Shown here: piece after piece, positions 34,991 through 47,436 of the stretch | Position numbering within the stretch: the first letter of the stretch is position 1 | Layout of the letters: each line of letters begins with the position of its first letter | Source: Pyrenopolyporus hunteri | Lineage: Eukaryota > Ascomycota > Sordariomycetes > Xylariales > Hypoxylaceae | NCBI GenBank assembly: GCA_902806595.1 | Contig: CADCXC010000004.1 | Location: 3,100,001 to 3,164,000, forward strand | Length of the DNA stretch: 64,000 bases | Direction of reading: 5' to 3' | Position numbers and translations under genes: made by a program | The notes under the pieces: model-generated | Databases searched by the model: none | What the model was told of the DNA's origin: nothing | What the model saw: only the letters and a program-made list of their open reading frames with translations

Positions 34991-35953
34991 GATACCGACG
35001 GCATAATGCAAGGACAGAAAAGCCCTCCCGCATCCAAGAACTAACCCGGTGCTATGTCAAGTGTAATGGTAATACCTACATGTAATATATCTGGCCGGGC
35101 CAATGAGCGACCCGCCACCAATGGGTAGAATTGGACCCTGACGATCTAATAAGATCTCATCCATTATCTAACCTCCGAACGTCCCATCGCCCCTCATTTC
35201 CCAAGACGCCCATGGATCCCAAAGCTCCAACTCCGGTTCTGCGTCTGCCAAAAACCAACCTCTTATCAGTAAACACGTTGGATACCGAGGTACGCTTACC
35301 GAAGGGGAACAATTCCTCTTCCGAAATATTGGGGTCGTAATACGAGGGAGCTTACGCACCGCTTCCGCGATTTTTAAATCTTACTGTATGTACATACATA
35401 GTCCTAGGCTTACAACCGTAGCCTTGGCTTGTCTGGGTTTCCCAGTCAAAACCCAAGGATAAGAAACTATTAGATAATGAGAAATGCACACCAATACTCA
35501 TACCAATACTCATGCCATATCACGTCACGTCACGTCACGTAACAGATACAGATACAGATAGTATAAGGCGTAAACAAACGCTACTATGGACATCCAACAT
35601 CAATCCCCAAGTTGTAGACGGTACACAATTCCTTAGTTAGGTAGGTATCTGGGTAGCTACAGCGCACGACTTCGTGCTTATATTCATCTATGTGAATGGA
35701 GTTGAGCCGTAAGTGGGGTTCCTCTCGTTACCAACGTATTAAGAAATATAACTCATACGTCCCGCCATCACAATCTACTATACAGTTCCGAGTGAGCGTA
35801 TCCTCCCTGTCACGATTGACTGCACTACACCTAGAACGCCGCGACACATCAAGTCGTAAGGTACCGAGAGTATCCAGCCAAGCAGGTAAACCTATACAAA
35901 TCCCGCCTTGCCCCTATCCGACCCTCGCTCGAGAATCGGGTATTGCGACAACC

Positions 35954-38900
35954 CTACGTATTCGAATCCCATCCTAAATCCATCCGTACATCTAGGAGAT
36001 GTTGAAGCACCCCTTCGGCCACCGGTGTCATACCGGTTTGTCCAGTCCAATTATCCGGAATCGTGAAGCCGTTGCCTGTGGATTCAACTGGTTCCACCGC
36101 GCCGAAGGTCTGGTCAGGGGTCATGCCGCTGCCACCACCTCCCATCTGGAAGAAGGCGGCAGTGGCTGCATCTAGCTCGGGCTGCGGTCCCAGGGTCTGA
36201 TGAGACCCGATCGGACTAGTATTGAAGGATTCCCTGCCGCTTGAGCTTGCCATCTGACCGGGCCCCGTCGCGCTTTGGCGGTTGTCCGAGCCGGTACTAG
36301 AGTTGGGTGTCGGCCTATTCGACGGTCCATCCGTGTTCGACGATGTTGACACGTCGTTCGACTCGCTTCCTACACGTTCTACGTATCCTGGGAATAACAT
36401 GGGGGGAACCGTGGCATGGTTGCAATTGTGCGAGCTTGAGCTCCGGTCGCGGGTGGGTAAAGGTTGTTCTCCCGTAAGCCAGCTTTGGCCCGCGAAGTCA
36501 TCCGGCATCTGTCTGCTAGTTGACGGGGGTTGATTTTCGCGCTGGGGTATATTTGGAATGCTCAAGGGATCGTCGCTCGCTATGTTTGCGTGACGATAAG
36601 CAAGCAGACCGCCACCCCCTTCTTGATTTTCGCACCCCCCTCCATTTTTCTGGTGGTTCATCTTCGGAATCTTGACGCCGGAGCCGGGCTTCAAGTCGTT
36701 AGTTCGGGAAATAATCCATGAATTTTCTTGGGAGAGTACTTACGCTATCCACGCTTCTAGGGAAGGCGGATTTAAGCTTAGGTATCCGTGTCCCCAACGC
36801 CTCCAGGTCAACGTCCAGCTGTACCAAGAACGATTCGGTTAAAGGGTTTTTTCTCTTTAGCGCATTCATCGCGGCTAGAAGGAATCGTAGCGAGTCCGCG
36901 GACTGGCTATCGTCAGGCCTGCTCTTGAGATATTGGACAAACACGCGCGCAGCAACGTATAAGCAAAAGGATATAAATGGGTTCATCTACGTTGGTTGTT
37001 AGCTATATGAGCCATTCCTATTCTGCGGTATTTTTGGGGGCACTTACGGCACATAGATCTAAGTGGGACACCATTCTCATGATGCTAGCAATCTCATTCG
37101 CTGCCGTGATGCAACGAACTTTGCTTTCCGCGCTGACAGACGGTGGGAGCTTGTTCCTGTCGGCCTTGAAAATAGCTGCCTGGTGAAGACATATTGTCGA
37201 GGTGTGGATGTTCATGTTAGTGAACACGATATTGGGATTAGAAAGCCCTGCGGGAAGCTTCAAGTGGTTTGGGAGACAAAGGGAGGTATTTAGTAGAATA
37301 TTATCCATATTCCTGTGACGCTTCCAGAATTCCCCGTTGAGGTCATGATCACGATCATCCACATCTGGACGATGGAGATGGACAAGGTTACGCCCGAACA
37401 GGCAGGCCATCAATACGATGCCCCCGAAGGACGAAAGCTTCGCAGCGCCAGCAGGACACATCGAGTCCGCAAGTGACTGCGTCTGTTCCGGTCGGCTCAT
37501 TTCGAACGCCTCCTCGGAAGATGGTAAATTGGTCATGATGTCCCGTTCATCAATTGTCATGGGCCAACCAGTCCCAATACTCGCGTACCGGTCCTGGGAG
37601 AACGCCATCCAGAAGGTCCGCCGTCTCTCCTCTCGCTCTGTCCAATCTCGGGGAGGTGGAAGACATTGCTTTACATCAAGTCCCGTTCCGTCAAGTCTAT
37701 GTAGTCCAATCCTAGAAATTGTGAGCCCATAACCATATAGTTGGAACTTAGTCTAATAACTCACATCTGACATAAACGCACAGCAGCTCCCGTACTCATC
37801 CACGCCCTTGGGAAATACATCATCTTAAACTCATAAGAGGCGAGTAGCACATGAGTTTGAGCATGAGCTACCGAGATCATGTGTTCGCCATAGCCTTTGA
37901 CATAGTCTGCTTCGATGTATTTTCGAGCGCGCTGGTAAAAGAGGTCTCTTAAATCAGTATACTTGTCTGCTACCGCACAGGCCTGGGTCCAGATCGCGTA
38001 TCGCAGCGCAACAGGGGGTCGTTGATTCGGCGCCCTAGAACGTAAATAAGCATGGATGGCCGATATGAGTATAGGACAAGCGGCTTAAAGGGGGGGGGGG
38101 GGTATGTGAGATAAGAGAAAAAGAACGAGGTATGCCGTACAAGTTCATTGCTGCCAGATACCGGAATTTATGGATCATGGGCAACGAAGGATGGATCTTA
38201 TCAAAATATATTTGATGTCTAAGGGGGTTTGTTAGTCGAAACCGTAACGCGTGCGCGATAATGGCGGCCTTACAGTTCGTCGATCGTTTCTTGTGGTGGG
38301 AGAGGTTCCTCCAACCCCAACCCGATCATCTCCCATGCAAAACTGCCATCCATAGCGCCCATGTTCATTGAGACGTTTCCAGAGAAGTTGAACTCGTCCA
38401 AACCGCCAGCGGGTTGAGGTGACTCTGCGTTGAGCCATCGCTCCATATCACGGTCACTTGAGATTTGTATAGAAGGAGTTGAGACGGTGAAGTTTGGGAC
38501 TGAAGCAGTCGGTTGGCTGTGACTCTGGTCAAAAGTAACGTTGGGCGTTTTGTTCGTATCGGCCACGGCGGCGAAGGCGGGCTCCTGGGATTTGTTCAAG
38601 AGGGTTTCGACTTGTTCTGTATGGGGGGCGATGTCTTAGTTTCTATCATCTTGCTTTTATATGTACCTTGATAGATTGACACCTACTCAGCCTCTCTTCC
38701 AAAGCCTTGACATATCCTCGTTTAGGGCCGCTCTTCCGTCTCACTTCATCGTATGCGCAAGCATGTCCTAACCTCGTACATGTGCTGCAGCTCGGTTTGA
38801 CGCCGTCGCATCTAAGCTTGCGCTTTCGACATATCATGCACGCTAGCCGCTTCGGCCTAGGGACATTGCCATTGTTCTGGCTTTGCGCCGCAGCTGGCGG

Positions 38901-38993
38901 ACTTGTGCTCGCCGTCGGGCTATTGTCGGCACCCTGGGACCCGGGCTCGTTGGCGGCGGCACCGGAAGCTTCGCCGGTCGAAGTCGACATCAT
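35954..38993 (-). CDS. Zn2Cys6 fungal transcription factor with fungal_trans domain
   Basis: Seven exons: 38687-38993, 38274-38616, 38141-38218, 37765-38034, 37048-37711, 36744-36986 and 35954-36688; 879 residues. The Zn2Cys6 cluster near residues 55-85 (CMICRKRKLRCDG...CSTCTRLGHAC) has C-x2-C-x6-C-x6-C-x2-C-x6-C spacing. RRKSGPKRGYVKALEERLKQVETLL follows as linker and coiled coil. The middle carries fungal_trans features: YFDKIHPSLPMIHKFRYL, ALRYAIWTQACAVAD, RAWMSTGAAVRLCQMIGLHRLD, and EERRRTFWMAFSQDRYAS. The C-terminal 245 residues are disordered. Intron 3 (106 nt) contains a run of 13 C on the coding strand (38090-38102). The exon 7 acceptor is least certain, since an in-frame alternative 18 bases downstream exists. 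Start is ATG 38993, with a second ATG immediately after. The target pathway is unknown. Confidence 0.9.
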
Positions 38994-40924
38994 ATAGAGG
39001 CGCAATCTGGAATTCGAGGGAACAGGTCTAGAAACTCGCGATGCGTTGAGACGAGGACCAGAGCGGGAACGTGGGGTGTGGTTCGTAATGGGGTTCGGTT
39101 TCCGAAGCCTTTATTCGAGAATGCGCGCGGGTTCGAGGGCGACAGCATGAAAAGCGACTATATCGATGGAAAACAATTTAATCAGAACACTTCTAGGTAG
39201 TCTTCTTTCCCTTTTCACATTTTTCTAGTTTCCGGCACTCCGTCTCAATGCTTTGGTGTCTGTCGTTGAAATCGAGCGGTGAAATCTCAGATCTTACGGC
39301 GTGAGAATCAGTCAGTCAGTCAGTCCCTAAGCATTAGGTAGACAAGAAATCGGAGAATAGGCCCAGAAAGGGCTGTGACGGTCCCCAGGAGGGGGGTTTC
39401 TAAGTAAGGTGGGGAATGGGATCTGCTAAAATCTCCTTTCTATAAGCGGGATTGCTGGCCGTATTAGTCGTGTCTAGGAGTTGAGAGACCTTGTAGGGCT
39501 GACGAGCCAACCATAGTCGTGTCAAGATGGATCAACGACCACACGCCGCCGTGTTAGAAGATAGGTGAGATAGCAAGTCCCGATGTCGTGGGAGGGTACC
39601 TTACCTATTAATTACATAGTAGGCACCAGGAAAGAGTGTCCCTTGATCCCTACATCCCCTGATACCCTCCCATAAGGGTAAAAGACAGAAATTTACGTAG
39701 AGGCTTATATGTATGTATGGGTTTACTAGGAACGAATCCTGGTCGACATCTCCACCAATTGGACCGCTGGATAAGGAGGACGTTGCACTAACACGATTAG
39801 TAATGCGCCTGGGTACCTTACCTATGTAGATACTTAGGTACCTTAGGTACCCAAGGGATTCAATACCTACCTATCAACCTTGGAAATGCATACCTACAGG
39901 TACCTACCTACCATATATACACGAGCAAGGCACTATCTAGGTACCTACCTAGGTACGTATGTAAAATACAATATCGAGGTAGGTGCATACTAGGGCTCAA
40001 GGTGGGAATTATATTATAGTTATAGGAGGTAAGGTCTCGAAACTACCGCTATAATAGTTGATGCTCCGTGGGGATAGTGGTATATATACCTAGGTAGGTT
40101 CTGATAGGCACCCCATACACGTAACAATACACCCAGTAAGTACCTAAGTACCTAGATACCACCCATGCTGGGCGTCAGTCAAGTCAAAACCTGTAACCTA
40201 TAACTTCTTATGTGAATATCTCTTCCTCTACAAAGAAGTATGTACACTCCGAAAAGACGGCACTGGGTAGATAAAGATACCTATATATAGATTACCTACC
40301 GTCTATATATGAAATCGCTATGTATACGATATGGTGTGGCTTCGCCGCCACACCCTTATGCTGTGCCTCTTGCTTAGGTACTTCGACAGAGATATGATGT
40401 GTAGATAGGTTCATACTATCATATTAAATTAATTTATTAATCGAGGTAGCCAAATATGACTTCTAGGCTGGTCTCTAAACGAAACGCCACTTACCCCCGA
40501 CGAGCTTTAGTTCAGGGATGTGTAGTAAGAAGGCCTCATTCCGTTAAATGGTCCCTTACGCGCCGTGCCTTACGCGGGTCCTAAGTTTGTAAACAAATCT
40601 TATCCCGACAATAGCAGCCACTAGCTTCTCCCGGCGCCAGGGACGATATGCGCTGCGCTTCCATGCATATGAATCTATAAACGCGTAGCTTTGGGATTCT
40701 TTCGTCGGCGTTTTCAGAGCCACCGTCGGCGACTCGTCGGCTCGGGAGTCGTTCGAAGTCGAGTCGAATTTGTCCCTAGGGACAATCGAGACATTCGAGA
40801 GAATATACTTTCTGGCCGTCTTAGGCGACACCCCCTCCTAATACTGGCTCGTCAATTTCCGATTTGGATATCTCAAAGGCATCAGCGACCGTGTCGAGAA
40901 TTGTTGAACTGGCCCTGAGTCTTC
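38994..40924. other. intergenic region with dense TAGGTACCTA-type sequence
   Basis: Contains the promoter of the Zn2Cys6 gene at its left end and the tex1 terminator at its right. AGTCAGTCAGTCAGTC occurs at about 39309-39324. From 39810 to 40160 the DNA is crowded with AGGTACCT, ACCTACCT and CCTAGGTA words, including TAGGTACCTA at 39938-39947. The frame at 40556-40831 is unrecognisable and overlaps a plus-strand frame. Confidence 0.5.
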
Positions 40925-42301
40925 CTACTTCCCTCCGGCGCTGGCCCCTATTACTCGTAGGCTTCCTGAATCGGCATATGCGAGCGCATATCGATTCGGG
41001 GCCCAAGTAACGACAGGAGAGGGGGTCGTTGTCTTGTAAGTACAGAGATGTTCTCCCGTTTCGGAGTTGAAGACCTCCAAGCCGGATCCTGCGAGCATAC
41101 GAGGCAAACTTAGTTCATCTGTCCATCAGATAGTAACTTCGTTTGAGACTCACCTTCATCACTCCCACCTACTATATAAAGACCGTCCCAGGAGAAACCT
41201 ACGTAACAATATTAACATAAAACATTTATAACTTACGGGTTTATTCACGTACTGAGGCTGCGAACAGGGCCGGTCATCTTAGTTGCGGTTCTGAGGCAGT
41301 TCCATTCCGTCGTATCCCAAAGTGAAATTAGCGAGTCGGTTCCGCCCGTGGCCAGGTATCGATTGAATGGATGCAGCTCAACGGTTATGCAGGATGAAGT
41401 GTGCCCAGTCAACATATATTCGGCTTCTGATCCTTCCTTATAGTCAAATCGGTAGGCAGGTTCGAAATCGGGAAAGGAGAGGATTCTCGTTTTTCCGTCT
41501 CCCGTAGTAGCAAATATCCTTTGGCCACTCCAGCAAAATGTGATATTGTTCGTCTGTACAGACTGCTGGTGTGATGAAAGCGGGGTGCTTTGCGTTGGTG
41601 AGATAACGAATAGCTTGTCATCCTAACATGCGAGTTAGGACCTGGAGAATTAGATCAGTCTGGGATAGAGGGCACCTACCTTGTTCCCAACGACAACACA
41701 TTCGCCACGGGGGGCCCAGGCTAAGGTGAACGTCTCACCTAAGCCCTTGACCTCGTTCAGAACTTGCTTGGTCTTTACATCCCAGAATCTGACCACACCA
41801 TCACTGCTCACACTACACAACTCAAGCTCCTTCGTGGGGTTGAAGGCGACTTTCTCGATCGATGCAGTGTGACCTTTCAATTCAGTCGTCTGGCGAATAT
41901 TTGGCTTGTCGGCATTCCCTTGAACCGACGAGGAGAGTTAGCATTCCATAGCACGGGACGTAGTACGACCTAACTATTCGCCATGGTAAACGCAGGGCCT
42001 CAAATTATCTGAGTTTAGATAGGCCATGGGCTAGAATTGAATAACATACAGACACGCAAGGTTTTGTCCAGGCAACCCGTCGCGATGTAAGTGCCTAAGG
42101 GATTCCAGGCGATTGTGCGGATGCTAGTGAATGTGGGTTAGTTTGATCTCGAAGGCTAAATAGGTAGAGATATAGATCTGCTTACTTATTTGGGGTCTTA
42201 CTCAAGCTCGGGTCGTGATACACGGTCGGTTTTAAGGTAGGAAGTGTATTCTTAAATTTTTCTGGCGCAACCGACGTTTTCGGTGGTGCTATGCGTGCCA
42301 T
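40925..42301 (-). CDS. tex1: THO complex subunit Tex1/THOC3 (WD40 protein)
   Basis: WD40 subunit of the nuclear THO/TREX complex, which couples transcription to mRNP assembly and export. Six exons: 42186-42301, 42050-42123, 41680-41918, 41253-41622, 41154-41198 and 40925-41088; 335 residues. The N-terminus MARIAPPKTSVAPEKFKNTL leads into SIRTIAWNPLG-type WD40 blades: IRTIAWNPLGTYIATGCLDKTLRVW, LKGHTASIEKVAFNP, VSSDGVVRFWDVK, GETFTLAWAPRGE, HTSSCITVELHPFNRYLATGGTDSLISLWD, SFSWDGLYIVGGSDEG and VVTWAPNRYALAYAD. Introns are 54-131 nt with clear GTNNGT donors and CTAAC branches. Length matches human THOC3 (about 350). It diverges from ric1 across about 800 bp. Confidence 0.94.
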
Positions 42302-43100
42302 TGTCTTCTCGGGGACTCACGAGTAGAACCGACCATGAATTAAATCGGGGGTTCTGAAGAGGCTTGCTGTCAAGACGAGTGCCGTAATAGAATGAGGCCG
42401 TAGGGAGACTAAAAGTAGATTGAATACCTGGTAGTAGGTAGGTATCTAACCTAGACGTACGTGATGCTAGCTGAAAGTAAATAGAGAGTATTCTAAAGTA
42501 AGGTTGTAAACTCAAATGGAAGCATGAGGTTCAGATACTACGCACAGCGATAGGTACGTGTAGGGACCTTCCCATGGGTACAGGAACACTTGTATCCCTA
42601 TCCACTTTAGCCATCTTCTTATTCGTTTAAAAGCATATACAATCGAGAAGTAGGTGCGGACATGTACCGATTCAATGTTGTATGTACCAAGATACCTACC
42701 TAGGTACCTAGGTAGATACATATACGATCCCTTCCGCCTTCCTTGTACGGTCTGGCTGGGTACATGCAGGGACATACCTACCTATGTACATGCATGTACC
42801 TACCTACGTATATATTGAGGTATGTACATACCGTCTACGGCAGGAACCCCCCCTACGTACATGCAGTATTATATGCATACTATATCCAGCAGACGAAGAC
42901 TTCCCCTTGTCGTGTTAACCTCAACCAGCCTTCCCCCAAAGAGGCTCATCAAGCCACCACATCCCGCGCCATGTTGCAAGTAGGCCCAACGCTAATCTGA
43001 CAGCACAATCGGGTGCTCATATTCTTATCCCCACGCTGCCTATGATCTGCCGATAGATTTGGGGCACGGCTGATGACGGTTCCAAGGGCCTGTATCAGCC
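42302..43100. promoter_or_regulatory. divergent intergenic region between tex1 and ric1, with a 20-bp palindrome
   Basis: The 799 bases between the two start codons must contain both promoters. At 42696-42715 the sequence CTACCTAGGTACCTAGGTAG is a perfect 20-bp palindrome centred on TAGGTACCTA. ACCTACCT words continue on its 3' side to about 42830. No conventional TATA box was identified. Confidence 0.65.
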
Positions 43101-46100
43101 ATGTACTGGCCTATCGGAACCCCTAGAATATATGCGACAACCACCAGCCAAGCTTCTACCAAGACGAACTTTATCGTATCCAACGATGGCGTCTCCCCTG
43201 GAGTCGCCGCCGACACCGACTCCTTGTCGAGTTCCGAACCTCCGCCTCCCGTGCTCCTCGATGAGAAAGACCGAAGCATACCGGACACCTATATACCACC
43301 CATCACGCCGGGCCTAAGAACACCTGCCACCCCGGCTATAAACTCGGTAGAGCATGACGTGTCTCACGATGGAAGCAGCTCTAACTTCCAGCAATACTTC
43401 ACGGGGCCGGGCCCGAGGCCTGGAGGGAGTAGTATTCCGGCTGGAGATCCAATTGTCGCTCTAAAGGTGTCGAGGACTGGTCATTTATTTGCCGTCATTA
43501 CGGCTACTACTATGACAATATGGCAAACCAAGGTTCGTATTCTATATGGAGCCACTTCCCTCGTATACTGACCTTGGCGATCGCTAGCCTACCGTGATTC
43601 AAGCCATCGTTGTCCGATCCGAGGTGTCCATTAGATCCTATGGGACCAATGTTGCGCTCCTCTTAAGACCCGACTCCGTCATCTTCGTCGTTCAGACAAG
43701 CTTGGGCTATTTGATCACGTACTCCCTCGCGACTGACGCCGAGTCCCGCGTTTATAAGCCTCACTTCTCGGACCATAGCAACATCCAGAGACGGCGACAA
43801 AGCCATTTCGGAGGTCCCGGGAACAATACACCTGATCAGATCTTGTTGGGGCCAGGTGAAGGAGCTGGGGTTCGGGATATAAGTCTCCGCTTTCGTAGGG
43901 TAATCAAGGTTGACGCCGGCATCGAATGTGCGATCGCTCTTGATGACGAGTTGGTTGTCGCGACCAAAAAACCGGCAGCGGTTCAATGCATCAGATGGAC
44001 CCCAGACAGTGCCGGTAGTCAGACGAGGACGGAGCTTGTAAGTCGCATGGGTTGGCTGGAGAAGAAAGTGACAATCAAGGAGATGACACACGATCGGCCG
44101 ATGAATCTCTCTACTTGGGTTACAAGCGACGGAAAGGCTTATGCTGTCCAACGGATATCACCTAACCAAATCAAAGAAGACGCCGAATTCGATCCAAAGA
44201 AGCTTTTCAAGGGCTATTGCTTCCACTCGCCACTCGGGGATAGTGATTACGCTGTCAGAGCAGTGGTCAATGCCCGATTCTCGCTTATCGCCGTCGGGTG
44301 CGTTGACGGAAGCATCCATGTATATTCCGCTAGAGATTACGCCGGCAACATCCCTTCTTCTCACGTCCACCGAATCCCGGTCTCCTCCCAGTCGTCAGGT
44401 GCCCTAACGACCTTGAGTTATTCCCCAGACGGGTATTGCCTCTTCGCCGGCTATGAAAATGGATGGGCGACGTGGAGCGTGTTCGGAAAGACTGCAAGCC
44501 ACAGCTTCAACCACAATCCTTCCATCACTTCTGTTAACCAAGAATGGTGGCTTAGTGGTATCACAGAAGCCAGCTGGATCGGCGGGGCTTGCGAGATCTT
44601 AATTGTTGCCCGCCAGAATGAGTCTATCTGGCTGCTTGAGATGGCACGGAGCGCAGTGACCGGTTGTTATACCCCCCCAAATCTCTTTCGTACCGTCCTG
44701 CAAAGCTCGTCTAGTGTTATGGTTTACCGCGGTTATGATCTCCCGGACCTTACTAGCATATCGGCCGAGCCGTTCCTCTGGCACAACGCTAGGATACCCT
44801 CCAGTTACCTTCTCAATCAATGGCCAATCAAATGTACCGTCGTGTCTTCCGATGGTAGATACGTTGCGGTAGCCGGTAAGCGTGGGCTCGCACACTACAG
44901 TGTTAATAGCGGTAGGTGGAAGACGTTTGCGAATGAAGCCATGGAGAACGAGTTCCAGGTCAGAGGTGGGATGTGTTGGTATCAGCACATTCTAGTGGCA
45001 GCCGTTGAAGCTAACAGGTCATATGAGCTTCGGCTATACTCGAGAGAAGCTGCCTTGGAGAGCTCGACTGTCATGTTCACCCAACAAATGCCAGCGCCCA
45101 TCGTCTTGATTACCCCATCCGGGGAAGACTCCTTACTAGTCTACACCTATGATAATCTCCTTTACCATTTCGTCTTCGCGCCCGTTTCTGGTGCGGTGAG
45201 ACCCATACAGGTCGGACAGATCGCTTTCCACGGTATTGTTAGATCGCCTGCGAGGGTGAGAGGCCTCAGTTGGATATTACCCGAAAATCAGATGATCGAT
45301 GGCGACCCTTCACAAGATGTAGCTTATGCCTCAGTGCTGTTCTTGGTGGACGGGAAACTCGTCCTTCTTCAACCGTCGGTGAATAATGAGGGTCAGCTCA
45401 AATACGATATGCGCGTCATATCCCACAACGTCGAATTCTACGCGAGCATGAGAGATCAATCGTCTCTCAATATGCTGAGCGAATCTAGTACGCGTTTCTC
45501 CGCAGAGGGCGAGGAGAGCAGTCTTCGAAATTCACTATGGGTGTTCGAGGGCCATGAACTAAGAGTTTGGCCTGATATCCAAGAAGTTCTCCGGGCGACT
45601 TCGATAGAGCCCACCAAAGAATTACCGTCCACGGTGTCGATACCTATCGACTTCTATCCTCTCTCCGTTTTGCTAGGTAAAGGGATCGTGTTGGGAGTTG
45701 AGCCTGAATTAGTCCAGCGAAGAGACATCAGTTTCTCTTTCTTTCGTTTCTCTATCAGGGTAGGCAAACCACATACTCTTTTCTATACTAGGCTAATAGA
45801 AACTATAGACTCATCTCTTCCTCCCCGAAATCTTAAGGTTTTATCTAGTAGCAAACAATGCTACCGCAGCACTCAAGCTAGCCCAGCAATACCAAAACCT
45901 AGAGTATTTTGCCCATGGATTGGAGGTACTACTTCACCATGTCCTCGATGAGGAGGTCGACTCGGCGCCCAAACCCGAAGCTGCTATCCTTCCCAGGGTT
46001 CTCTCGCTCCTGTCGTCGTTTAAGCAGTATCTAGATATTGTGGTACAATGTACCAGGAAGACGGAGGTTAGATCGTGGAGAACACTCTTTGCGTACCTGC

Positions 46101-46507
46101 CTCCGCCGCAAGAGCTATTCGAAGAGTCGCTTCAGCGCGGCTCGCTAAAGACAGCCGGAGGCTATCTATTGATATTACACACATTTGAAGAATTAGGAGC
46201 GGCGTCGGAACAGTCAGTACGGTTGTTCTCTCGAGCTATCCGAGAAGAGGATTGGGAGCTTTGCAAAGAGTTAGCCCGCTTCCTAGCGGCGATGGATGAA
46301 AGCGGGGAAACGTTAAGGGAAGCGATGGAACTAGTCAACATCCGGGTCAAGCAGGAGTCGGATGATACGGACATCATGACCAGGCTCGAGGTACCGCAGC
46401 GGAAGGCTAACGGCGGTTCCCGCTTAACGCGGCAGAACTCGGAGACTGGTTCCGATGTGCAATCGACGAGTGATATAAGCAGCTTTGGCACGGCGAGCCC
46501 CATATAA
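43101..46507 (+). CDS. ric1: RIC1, GEF subunit for Ypt6/Rab6
   Basis: With Rgp1 forms the Golgi guanine nucleotide exchange factor for Ypt6/Rab6, used in endosome-to-Golgi retrieval. Three exons, 43101-43532, 43588-45759 and 45809-46507, encode 1100 residues, close to yeast Ric1. The N-terminus MYWPIGTPRIYAT is characteristic. WD-like beta-propeller sequences follow (LKVSRTGHLFAVITATTMTIWQ, ARFSLIAVGCVDGSIHVYSARD, LSYSPDGYCLFAGYENGWATWSVFG, CTVVSSDGRYVAVAGKRGLAHYSV). The C-terminal helical RIC1 domain begins near EILRFYLVANNATAALKLAQQYQ and includes YFAHGLEVLLHHVLDEE. The intron at 45760-45808 is only 49 nt (donor GTAGGC, acceptor TATAG). The tail after residue 1050 is Ser-rich and disordered. 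Confidence 0.95.
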
Positions 46508-47436
46508 CAAATAAGCGGCGACTTGGGATAAAATAGGTCGGGCGAAAAAGTGGCTCGCATTCTTCACGCAGTTGGGAGCAAAAGGGACGGTATTGTAACT
46601 AAGTATTGGGCCCCTTTCCACGTATGTTTTGGTGGGTAGGAATGTGAGCCCGGACTGGACTGCCTTAGCGTCATTCCACCTTTTTTATGAGGTATTAAGT
46701 ATCTAGATAGAGCGAGTATTGGGTGGAAGATGCGGAGTATTCGCTCGGATCGAATTTTAGTATTAATGATGAGATGACTTACCGTCCAAAAGAGTGCCAC
46801 TTACTGCTGATGTTGAGGTACCTCCTTTGGCAATACTTGCATGTACATAAGCACGTGTAGTACCTATGTATATACCTAGGTAGATACCTCGGCCACTATC
46901 TCCTTTATCTTTACCTAAAGTACCTATATACGGTTGACTCTACCAGAGTACCTATAATCAAATGCGTATGTGAGTATTGAGTACATGTGTTAAATTGAAA
47001 TAACGGTTAATAAGTACCTACCTCTATGTACGTACCCGAAGTACTACCTACCTACACAGTACCTAATGAGGTACTTATGTAGATATACCTAAGGTAAGGT
47101 ACTTAGAACCCACCGCCCCGGATACTTGAGGCTGTTGAGGCTGAAATGGGACCCACCCAGAATCTCGAGCCCCCCGCCAGCCCACTAAACGTGAACGGCA
47201 TTTCATCAACTTTGACGGCTTCCAGTTTGCGCCCGAACCCCTCCATCACTATTTTCCCTTGAAAAATCGGACGTGCTTCAGGACTGATCCATCCCGTTAC
47301 CTAAATCCCCATAACCCCTATTTCGCCCTTCCCCTGCGTCAGGAGGGTTCGCGGGTCGGATTCCTACGTCGCGCTATTCTATCACCTGGCGGTCAAACAG
47401 TATCCGGTCAACACGTCAAGTCTGCCCAACACGACC
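46508..47436. other. intergenic region between ric1 and the CK2 regulatory subunit
   Basis: Contains the ric1 terminator and the CK2-beta promoter and leader. 46830-47105 is dense in ACCTACCT/TACCTAGGTA words but has no full TAGGTACCTA that I can find. Pyrimidine-rich sequence near 47240-47340 may be promoter or leader. Confidence 0.5.

Larger units (their letters stand above)
34110..35953. other. intergenic region upstream of the GST-fusion gene
   Basis: Holds the promoter of the gene starting at 34109 and the terminator of the Zn2Cys6 gene ending at 35954. Two repeat blocks (34519-34581 and 34877-34990) are listed separately. Further along are CACGT repeats at 35522-35540 and ACAGAT repeats at 35540-35560. 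AGGTAGGTATC lies near 35640. No coding region was recognised. Confidence 0.5.

Noticed and set aside
38090..38102. Run of 13 G (13 C on the coding strand) suspected to be a frameshift or assembly error in the Zn2Cys6 gene
   Set aside because: It lies inside intron 3 (38035-38140), so it does not affect the reading frame.
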